Shown here one piece after another: positions 7,113 to 13,894 of a stretch of DNA of 16,881 nt (positions are counted from its first letter, which is position 1; every line of letters begins with the position of its first letter). The DNA is from Oscillospiraceae bacterium. GTDB lineage: Bacteria; Bacillota; Clostridia; Oscillospirales; Ruminococcaceae. The DNA lies in NCBI GenBank assembly GCA_017828835.1, contig JAGAEK010000071.1, positions 1 to 16,881 of the forward strand, in the 5' to 3' direction. Below the pieces are notes generated by a model that was given only the letters and a program-made list of their open reading frames with translations, made no database searches and was not told the origin of the DNA. Position numbers and translations under genes: made by a program.

Positions 7113-9512
7113 ATGGAAGACGGTATATTTAAAAATCATTCGATGGAATATAAACAGACTCCGAGAACACCGAAAACCGGTGCCTTTGATTTTTCCTGGC
7201 TGAACGACGCCCCCGCCGGAAAACACGGATTTCTGAAGACCGACGGAGAGAATCTTGTCTTTGAAGACGGAGAAAAAGTCAAGTTTTTCGGAGGAAACAT
7301 AGGGTTCGGCGCAGTCGCTCCGACACGCAGAGCAGCAGAGGCAATGGCTGACGAACTTGCAAGCGTGGGAGCAAATTTCGCCCGACTTCATGCCGCTACC
7401 TTCGGCAGCCTCATCATAGATTTTTCCGACGGCACTTCCCAAAAACTTAACGCCAAAAACCTCGAAAGAATGGATTACCTTATTTATTGTCTGAAAAAGA
7501 AAGGTATTTATATACATTTCGATACGATCTGCGGCAGAAGCTATACCGTAAAAGACGGTTTTACACAAGAAGAGATCGATTATCTCAATGAAAGCATCGT
7601 CAGGGCGGTAAGACTGTTTGATAAGAGATGTATCGAGCTTGACCGAAAACTCATAATCGACCTTCTCGACCACTATAACCCTTATACCGGTCTACGCTAT
7701 GCCGACGATCCTGCGATCGCGATCGTACAATACGTAAACGAACACGATATAACTTGGGTAAGTACCGTTAAAGAAAAAACGCCTTTCGACGGAATACTCA
7801 ACGACTTATATAACGAATGGCTGCTCAAAAAATTCGGTTCGAGAGACGCTCTTGACAAAGAATGGACAAACGATAAAGGCGAAAAAGCGCTCATGCCCGA
7901 CGAGGATCCCGCAAAAGGAACCGTCAGACACAAGCCGCTCGGGTGCTGGCACGAGCCGATGACAAACTGCACCAACAAATATTCAAGCGAAGCGGATTCT
8001 CCCGCCCGTCACGCAACTTTTATGCAATTTTTGTATGATACTCAAAAGAACACCTTTGATTATATGGCTGACGCGATGAGAGAAGTCGGTGTCAAGTGTC
8101 TCATCAACGTTTCCAACACCGTCGGCGCGGGTCTTCAGCGTGCGATGAACGCAATGGGAGACGTTATGGAAACAAACTCCTATTGGAATCACCCGATCGG
8201 CCCCTACACCGTTCCCTCGACGTTTCACCTTGATGCGATGACCGACGTAGATCCGAGAATAAATCTCGGTTCCGGATTCCACACACATTCCGTAACGCCG
8301 GTATCACACGCTTCGGTTGCCGGTAAACCGCTGATCATAACCGAATGGAACGCCGCTACCGTCTGTCAGTTCAAAGCCGACGCGATACTTCAGGTCGCCT
8401 GTTACGGCGCGCTGCAAAACTGGTCCGGTTTCCTGCTTTTCGCCTATTCCTTCGACGGCTACGTCGACGACGATTTCTTCGGAACGACCGGATATACCAG
8501 CTTTTTCAATTCAAATATAGACCCGTCCATGTGGGGACAGTTCGGACTTGCCGCCGCCATCTTCCGTCTCGGACTCGTCGACGAAGCAAAACGCTACGTC
8601 GAGATCGGTGTCGACAAAACGGATCTTTGGGTACAGTCGCCCGAATATACGAAACCTGCTATGACGATACCGTTCGTATCAAAATATAAATGCAAATTCT
8701 TCGACGAGAAATACGACGGTAATGCTGACCTCACGATCTCCGGCGGATTTACCTCCTCCGGCGATTATACGTCGGCAAACCATCTGCTTCTCCAGTCCTT
8801 CAACGAATACTCCGACGAAATGCAAAAGCACCCCGCGCGCGACGGATGGCTCGCAAAACACACTGAATTCGGAGCAAAAATCGAAAATCTCGGCGGTTTT
8901 GATTGCTATGTCGGCGACAACCGCGCCGTTGCCGCCGGAAAAAGAATCAAAGGCGGATGCTTTGAAGGCGCTCCTTACGACAAAGTCTTTACCGCCGCAA
9001 TGCGCCGTTTCGGTCTGCTTTCCGACGACGCCGGTTGGTTTGAAGACAAAGTCGTTTCCGACACAAAACAGCTCACTCTCAATATCGCCGGCAAATTTTT
9101 CAAAGCCGAAGCACCCAAGGTCGCCGTTTTCGCTGGAAATCTCGACAAATCGGCTGACTTTGACGGATTGCGGCTCGTTTCAGACAACGACAAGGCCGCC
9201 GTCGCCGTACTTTCTCTTGACGGAAATGATATTCCGTCATCCAAGCATCTTATCGTCTACGCTATGGGAAGAAGCGGCAACACCGGTATGGTCTGGGACG
9301 GCCCTCAGCTGTTGAATCTCGGCCACCCGCCCATAGAGTTTGAAGATATCCGCGGCTCTCTCTTCATTCCCTCGACCGTCGCGTCCTCCGTCTCCGCATG
9401 GATCTGCGACCACAACGGCAGACGTATCGACGAAGTACCCGTTTGCGTTGCCGACGACGGCTTTACCCTCTCTCTCAAAAACGCCTGCTACTACGAGATA
9501 TCGGTAGACTGA
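7113..9512 (+). CDS. Clan GH-A glycoside hydrolase, cytoplasmic (799 aa)
   Basis: Starting at ATG 7113, the product is 799 residues without a signal peptide. Residues 32-68 hold the block NDAPAGKHGF...FEDGEKVKFFGGNIGFG, typical of large GH5-like/beta-galactosidase-like clan GH-A proteins. The barrel follows: NFARLHA (88-94), IVQYVNE with candidate acid/base E210 on strand 4, and PLIITEWNA with candidate nucleophile E411 on strand 7. The last 300 residues look like beta-rich accessory domains. The in-frame ATG at 7026 is rejected because it overlaps the promoter and the paralog starts at the equivalent of 7113. The next gene is a paralog of matching length (803 aa) 86 nt downstream, so the pair is probably one tandem-duplicated operon. 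Exact GH family and substrate are not determinable here. Confidence 0.88.
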   Translation: MEDGIFKNHSMEYKQTPRTPKTGAFDFSWLNDAPAGKHGFLKTDGENLVFEDGEKVKFFGGNIGFGAVAPTRRAAEAMADELASVGANFARLHAATFGSLIIDFSDGTSQKLNAKNLERMDYLIYCLKKKGIYIHFDTICGRSYTVKDGFTQEEIDYLNESIVRAVRLFDKRCIELDRKLIIDLLDHYNPYTGLRYADDPAIAIVQYVNEHDITWVSTVKEKTPFDGILNDLYNEWLLKKFGSRDALDKEWTNDKGEKALMPDEDPAKGTVRHKPLGCWHEPMTNCTNKYSSEADSPARHATFMQFLYDTQKNTFDYMADAMREVGVKCLINVSNTVGAGLQRAMNAMGDVMETNSYWNHPIGPYTVPSTFHLDAMTDVDPRINLGSGFHTHSVTPVSHASVAGKPLIITEWNAATVCQFKADAILQVACYGALQNWSGFLLFAYSFDGYVDDDFFGTTGYTSFFNSNIDPSMWGQFGLAAAIFRLGLVDEAKRYVEIGVDKTDLWVQSPEYTKPAMTIPFVSKYKCKFFDEKYDGNADLTISGGFTSSGDYTSANHLLLQSFNEYSDEMQKHPARDGWLAKHTEFGAKIENLGGFDCYVGDNRAVAAGKRIKGGCFEGAPYDKVFTAAMRRFGLLSDDAGWFEDKVVSDTKQLTLNIAGKFFKAEAPKVAVFAGNLDKSADFDGLRLVSDNDKAAVAVLSLDGNDIPSSKHLIVYAMGRSGNTGMVWDGPQLLNLGHPPIEFEDIRGSLFIPSTVASSVSAWICDHNGRRIDEVPVCVADDGFTLSLKNACYYEISVD

Positions 9513-9546
9513 CGTTTCCGTTTCTTGCGCGACCACACATAACAGA

Positions 9547-9573
9547 CACTATAACGGGATCTTTCCCGTAGTG
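9547..9573 (+). other. Stem-loop in the spacer between the two clan GH-A genes
   Basis: CACTA (9547-9551) pairs with TAGTG (9569-9573) and CGGGA (9555-9559) pairs with TCCCG (9564-9568), with a 3-nt bulge and a TCTT loop. There is no T-run behind it, so it is not a typical terminator. It may be an mRNA processing or stability structure, or an imperfect palindromic operator. Confidence 0.4.
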
Positions 9574-9598
9574 ATAAAAAACGAAAGAAGGAATAAAA

Positions 9599-12010
9599 AT
9601 GGCCGGAATATTTAAACATCCGACAATCGCTTACGAACAGAATCCCGGTGTTCCGAAAGGCGGAGCTCTCGATTTTTCTTGGCTGAACGACGCCCCCGCC
9701 GGAAAACACGGTTTTGTCAAAACCAAGGGTTCCCACTTTGTTTTTGAAGACGGAACTCCCGTGAAATTTTTCGGAGTTAACCTCGGATTCGGCGCCGCAT
9801 TTCCGGACAAAGAAGTTGCCGAAGCCGTTGCCGACGAGCTCGCTCATCTCGGCGTAAACTTTGCAAGACTTCACGCGACCGATCTCGGAAGCGGTATCGT
9901 CTCTTACGTAAACGGAACTTCTCAGGGTATAAATTACGATCAGCTCGATAAACTCGATTATCTTGTTTACTGCTTAAAACAAAAAGGCATCTACATACAC
10001 CTCGATATGCTTGCCGGAAAATTAGTTCAGGAAGGCGACGGCTTTACCAAAGAAGAGTGCGACTATTTCCGCAAAACCTTTGCAACGAGAGCTATGCGTT
10101 TCTTCGATCACAGGATCGTCGACCTCGACAAGCTCTATCTGAAAGCATATCTTCATCACGTGAATCCGTATACCGGTCTCAGATACGTTGACGAACCCGC
10201 CGTGGCCGTAGTTCAATACGTCAACGAAGCCGGTATCCTTTGGCTCAGTTATCCCGGTGAAAACACCGGCTTTGACGAAGCATACGACACTCCTTTCGAT
10301 CCCATCCTCAAAAAAATGTTCAACGAATGGCTGCTCAAAAAATACGGTTCCCGCGAAGCTTTGGACAAAGCCTGGACAAACGACCGCGGCGAACACGCGC
10401 TCGGCGAAAACGAAGATCCCGCAGAAGGTACCGTTTGGGAGCCGAAACTCGGTATCTGGAACGAGCCGCTCACCGATTGGCGCAACGACGTAACGAAACC
10501 GAAAGGCCCCATCCGCCACGCCGACCATATATCTTTCCTTATCGATACTCAAAAAGCAAACTTCCTCGAAATCAAAAATTATATGAGAGAGCTCGGCGTC
10601 AAATGCCCGATCAACTGTTCTAACTGCGTCGGCGCAAAGGCGGAGAGCTATCTCAACTCCTTCGGAGACGTAATTGAAAACAACACTTATTGGAACCATC
10701 CTCTCGGCGATTATAAGCCCCCCTCTCAGTTCCATCTGAACTCTATGACGGATATAGACCCGAGGATCCATAACTCGAACCGTTTCGAAACTCATTCCGT
10801 CGGTTTTATCGCAAAAGCCGCCGTTACCGACAGACCTACGGTCATCACCGAATGGAACGCCACAACTCCGACCCGTTTCCGCGCGGATGCCATTCTTCAA
10901 ATGGCTTGCTACGGTGCTCTTCAGGATTGGGCCGGATTTACCGCTTTCTGTTATCTCTTTAACGGCGATAAACAGTCTTATTTTAACAAGGACAGAGGTT
11001 TCACAAGTTTCTTCGATATCGACGTGGATCCCTGTATGAGCGGTCAGTTCGGTATCGCTTCGGCAATATTCCGTCTCGGCCTTGTTAAAACAGCGAAAAA
11101 TCATATAGAATGCGTCTCCACCAAAGAAGATCTCCGCGCGAACAACACCGACCACTGGGAGCTCCCTTACGTCGCTTCGCTTATCTCGCGTTTTTCCAAC
11201 GTCTACGTCAACAATAAATATGCCGGCAACGCGGATCTCGTTATCTCTTCCGGAAACACTTCTTCCGGCGACTATTCTTTGGCGAAAAACGCTCTCATAC
11301 AGTCTTCAAGTCCTTATTCCGACGCTCTGCAGCACAACAACGACCGTCTTGCCTGGCTGAACGAAAACGCTCAACCCAATTCAAAAGACGTAAATATCGC
11401 CGGCGTTCCTCTTAAAGTCGGTACTAACCGCGTCGTTGCCTACGGTCCTGCCGATACCGGTATTTTCCGTAAAAACGCTCTCGATAAGATCCTTTCTCAA
11501 ACCATGCGCAGCTTCGGTCTCATTTCCGAAAACGAAGGCTGGATCGGCGATAAAGTCGTTTCCGACACCGGAGAACTTACTTTTGACGTATCAAAGAAGG
11601 CGTTTTCGGTAGTTGCCGACAACATCTCCTCCTGGGCCGGCATTATAGATAAAGAAGCTTCCTTCGGTCCCTGCCGCATAATTACCGAAAATGACAAAGC
11701 CGTCGTTTCCGTATTCTCCAAAGACGCGCCGATCACCTCTTCTTCTTCACTTCTTGTATATTCCATCGGACGCTGCGGAAATACCGGCGTGGATTGGGAA
11801 AACGACGTTCTTATGAAGATCGGTACAGGTCCCGTCCTTTATGAAGACGTTCGCGGTCAACTCTTTATCGATTCCGACAAACACTCCGCTAAAGCCTGGA
11901 TATTAAACCATAACGGCGCGAGAATAAAAGAGATCCCGGTTTCAAAAACCGATACCGGTTTCGTAATTTCTCTCGGCGGCAGCTGCTATACCGAAATCGT
12001 TCTTGCTTGA
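9599..12010 (+). CDS. Clan GH-A glycoside hydrolase, paralog of the preceding gene (803 aa)
   Basis: This 803-residue leaderless protein aligns along its whole length with the product of 7113-9512: NDAPAGKHGF, FEDGTPVKFFGVNLGFG, NFARLHA (88-94), VVQYVNE with candidate acid/base E210, and TVITEWNA with candidate nucleophile E418. After E210 it has a loop about 8 residues longer and more acidic than its paralog (SYPGENTGFDEAYDTPFD), next to the active site. It also has WNEP at 287-290 where the paralog has WHEP. A second NE motif makes E289 an alternative acid/base, though E210 better fits strand 4. The AAGGA site lies 8 nt before ATG 9599. Different loops with the same scaffold suggest related but not identical oligosaccharide substrates. 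The family number is uncertain. Confidence 0.9.
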   Translation: MAGIFKHPTIAYEQNPGVPKGGALDFSWLNDAPAGKHGFVKTKGSHFVFEDGTPVKFFGVNLGFGAAFPDKEVAEAVADELAHLGVNFARLHATDLGSGIVSYVNGTSQGINYDQLDKLDYLVYCLKQKGIYIHLDMLAGKLVQEGDGFTKEECDYFRKTFATRAMRFFDHRIVDLDKLYLKAYLHHVNPYTGLRYVDEPAVAVVQYVNEAGILWLSYPGENTGFDEAYDTPFDPILKKMFNEWLLKKYGSREALDKAWTNDRGEHALGENEDPAEGTVWEPKLGIWNEPLTDWRNDVTKPKGPIRHADHISFLIDTQKANFLEIKNYMRELGVKCPINCSNCVGAKAESYLNSFGDVIENNTYWNHPLGDYKPPSQFHLNSMTDIDPRIHNSNRFETHSVGFIAKAAVTDRPTVITEWNATTPTRFRADAILQMACYGALQDWAGFTAFCYLFNGDKQSYFNKDRGFTSFFDIDVDPCMSGQFGIASAIFRLGLVKTAKNHIECVSTKEDLRANNTDHWELPYVASLISRFSNVYVNNKYAGNADLVISSGNTSSGDYSLAKNALIQSSSPYSDALQHNNDRLAWLNENAQPNSKDVNIAGVPLKVGTNRVVAYGPADTGIFRKNALDKILSQTMRSFGLISENEGWIGDKVVSDTGELTFDVSKKAFSVVADNISSWAGIIDKEASFGPCRIITENDKAVVSVFSKDAPITSSSSLLVYSIGRCGNTGVDWENDVLMKIGTGPVLYEDVRGQLFIDSDKHSAKAWILNHNGARIKEIPVSKTDTGFVISLGGSCYTEIVLA

Positions 12011-12036
12011 CCGTACGACCTTTAACGTTTTATACC

Positions 12037-12156
12037 TTTCGGGGGCGCCCGTAACGCGACAAAGTCGCGTTGCGGCGGTTTCCGGAACCATTTCAAAATA
12101 AAAAAAGCATTTGCGGGGAAACCGCCGTGAGCTTTTGCTCACGGGCGCCCCCGAAA
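12037..12156 (+). repeat. Four-way-junction palindromic repeat, copy 2
   Basis: The 120-bp element has a 16-bp closing stem: TTTCGGGGGCGCCCGT (12037-12052) with ACGGGCGCCCCCGAAA (12141-12156). Inside are hairpin AACGCGAC, AAA, GTCGCGTT (12053-12071), a long arm CGGCGGTTTCC (12073-12083) with GGAAACCGCCG (12117-12127), 11 bp around a 33-nt A-rich loop, and hairpin GAGC, TTTT, GCTC (12129-12140). Only about two bases are unpaired at the junction. The geometry equals that of copy 1 at 6862-6977 read on the other strand. It lies between the convergent hydrolase gene and guaB. Confidence 0.8.
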
Positions 12157-12168
12157 ACGCAGCAAAGT

Positions 12169-12206
12169 AAAACGCACTCCTCATTGGATTTGAAGAGTGC
12201 GTTTTT
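12169..12206. terminator. Bidirectional terminator between hydrolase gene and guaB
   Basis: AAAACGCACTC (12169-12179) can pair with GAGTGCGTTTT (12195-12205), followed on the plus strand by GTTTTTGATTTTATTG and on the minus strand by TTTTACTTT. It can serve both convergent transcripts. guaB ends at 12221. Confidence 0.8.
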
Positions 12207-12220
12207 GATTTTATTGATTT

Positions 12221-13729
12221 TTATTTCCTTACGTTCAGAGACGTATCCTTGATAACGACGTCGTGGGCTCCGCCTTCAACGATACTTGTCGCCGAAACGA
12301 GTGTAATTTTGGCGTTCTTCTGAAGTTCGGGGATATTCAAAACGCCGCAGTTGCACATAGTAGACCTGACTTTTCCGAGTGTAACGTCGAGGTTATCTTT
12401 AAGGCTTCCCGCATAAGGAACGTAGGCATCGACACCTTCTTCAAACGAAAGTTTCGCAGCGCCGCCCATATCGTATCTCTGCCAGTTGCGCGCTCTGTTC
12501 GAGCCTTCGCCCCAATATTCTTTAACGTAACTGCCGTTTATGTTCAATTTATTCGTCGGGCTCTCGTCAAACCTCGAAAAATATCTTCCGAGCATAATGA
12601 AATCGGCACCCATAGCAAGAGCAAGCGTGATATGATGATCGTATACTATACCTCCGTCGGAACAAATCGGCACGTAAATTCCGGTTTCCTTGAAATATTC
12701 GTCTCTCGCCTTGGCAACCTCGATAACTACGCTCGCCTGACCTCTTCCTATTCCCTTTTGCTCACGCGTGATACAAATCGAACCGCCGCCGATACCGAGC
12801 TTTACAAAATCGGCTCCGGCTTCCGCAAGGAATCTGAATCCGTCTTTGTCGACCACGTTTCCCGCACCGATTTTAACTTTATCGCCGTATTTTTCGCGAA
12901 CAAAATCTATCGTCATCTTCTGCCATTCGGTATAACCTTCGGAAGAATCGATACAAAGAACGTCTGCTCCCGCATCGATAAGCGCCGGTATCCTCTCTTT
13001 GTAATCTCTTGTGTTGACTCCGGCACCGACCATATATCTCTTTTGTGCATCCAATAACTCATCGGGATTTTCCTTGTGCGTATCGTAATCCTTGCGGAAT
13101 ACCATATTCACAAGCTTTCCTTCATCGTTTATTATAGGCAGCGAGTTCAGTTTGTGTTCCCAAATTATATCGTTTGCTTCTTTCAGCGTCGTTCCTTCTT
13201 TTGCATATATCAAAGAAGAGAACGGCGTCATAAATTCACAGACTTTGGTATCAAGCGACATCCTCGAAACTCTGTAATCTCTGCCGGTCACTATTCCCAA
13301 AAGCTTTCCGTTCGCAGTACCGTCGTCGGTAACGGCAATGGTGTTATGTCCGCTGCGCTCTTTAACTTCGATTACTTTCTTTAACGTGTCGTCAGCTTTT
13401 ACGTTCGAATCGCTTGTAACAAATCCCGCTTTGTAGCTTTTGACTCTTTTGACCATTTCGGCTTCGTTCTCAATGCTCTGCGAACAAAAAATAAACGACA
13501 TTCCGCCTTCTTTTGCAAGCGCTATTGCCATTCTGTCGTCCGACACTGCCTGCATTATCGCCGAAACCATCGGTATATTCAGTGTTATCGGGCTTTCTTC
13601 GCCTTTTTTAAACCTGACAAGCGGTGTTTTCAGCGATACGTTCGCCGGAAGACATTCCTTTGACGAATACCCGGGTATCAGCAAATACTCATTAAACGTC
13701 CTTGATGGCTCATTGAAATAATATGCCAT
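12221..13729 (-). CDS. guaB: Inosine-5'-monophosphate dehydrogenase, Tritrichomonas-like type
   Basis: This enzyme converts IMP to XMP with NAD+, the committed step of GTP synthesis, in the cytoplasm. The 502-residue protein has the catalytic barrel split by a CBS-domain pair (about 105-220: SDSNVKADDTL, TVTDDG-type strand, VTGRDY, CEFMTPF, IWEHKLNSLPII). The catalytic loop is GIGGGSICIT with nucleophile C319; the flap has RNWQRYD with R418-Y419; DGGIVYD (358-364) is the phosphate-binding region. From memory, the sequence resembles Tritrichomonas foetus IMPDH (503 aa) much more than Bacillus GuaB, and these residue numbers coincide with those of that enzyme. GGGGAG lies 5 nt before the ATG. 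It has its own promoter (13794-13822) and terminator, so it is a single-gene unit. Function is very secure. Confidence 0.96.
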   Translation of the reverse strand: MAYYFNEPSRTFNEYLLIPGYSSKECLPANVSLKTPLVRFKKGEESPITLNIPMVSAIMQAVSDDRMAIALAKEGGMSFIFCSQSIENEAEMVKRVKSYKAGFVTSDSNVKADDTLKKVIEVKERSGHNTIAVTDDGTANGKLLGIVTGRDYRVSRMSLDTKVCEFMTPFSSLIYAKEGTTLKEANDIIWEHKLNSLPIINDEGKLVNMVFRKDYDTHKENPDELLDAQKRYMVGAGVNTRDYKERIPALIDAGADVLCIDSSEGYTEWQKMTIDFVREKYGDKVKIGAGNVVDKDGFRFLAEAGADFVKLGIGGGSICITREQKGIGRGQASVVIEVAKARDEYFKETGIYVPICSDGGIVYDHHITLALAMGADFIMLGRYFSRFDESPTNKLNINGSYVKEYWGEGSNRARNWQRYDMGGAAKLSFEEGVDAYVPYAGSLKDNLDVTLGKVRSTMCNCGVLNIPELQKNAKITLVSATSIVEGGAHDVVIKDTSLNVRK

Positions 13730-13793
13730 TTTCTCCCCATCCTTTACTTTTAATTTTTTTCGAGATTTTCTGCCTTGTTTATATATTTTTTTA

Positions 13794-13822
13794 ATTATAC
13801 TCCCGACGTTTTAAAAAATCAA
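13794..13822 (-). promoter_or_regulatory. Promoter of guaB
   Basis: On the minus strand TTGATT (13817-13822) is followed after 17 nt by a perfect TATAAT (13794-13799). The leader to ATG 13729 would be about 60 nt and is A/T-rich. No purine riboswitch or other folded leader is seen. Confidence 0.8.
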
Positions 13823-13848
13823 TAATAAAAGCCGTTAAAATTACCATT

Positions 13849-13883
13849 AAAACGCGGCAAATTTTTCAAATCGGCCGCGTTTT
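13849..13883 (-). terminator. Terminator of gyrA
   Basis: AAAACGCGGC (13849-13858) pairs with GCCGCGTTTT (13874-13883), 10 bp, followed on the minus strand by TTTT, AATGG and a second T-run. It lies 12 nt after the gyrA stop. The 8-bp core stem equals that of the AAA hairpin in the repeat at 6862-6977. Confidence 0.8.
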
Positions 13884-13894
13884 GAATTATGTTT

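Noticed and set aside
9525..9555. Possible promoter TTGCGC with TATAAC before the second clan GH-A gene
   Set aside because: Only three of six -35 bases match and the spacer is 19 nt; readthrough from the first gene is more likely.
10022..11155. 377-residue open frame on the minus strand
   Set aside because: Antisense to the second clan GH-A gene; no ribosome binding site or recognisable domain.
12129..12156. Treating the GAGC/GCTC hairpin plus following arm as a terminator for the hydrolase gene
   Set aside because: It is followed by AAAACGCAGC rather than T; the stem at 12169-12206 with T-runs is the better terminator.
12263..13057. 264-residue open frame on the plus strand
   Set aside because: Antisense to guaB, which is unambiguous; no domain recognised.
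13730..13793. Purine or PreQ1-type riboswitch in the guaB leader
   Set aside because: The leader is about 60 nt of A/T-rich sequence with no stable helices or conserved aptamer bases.
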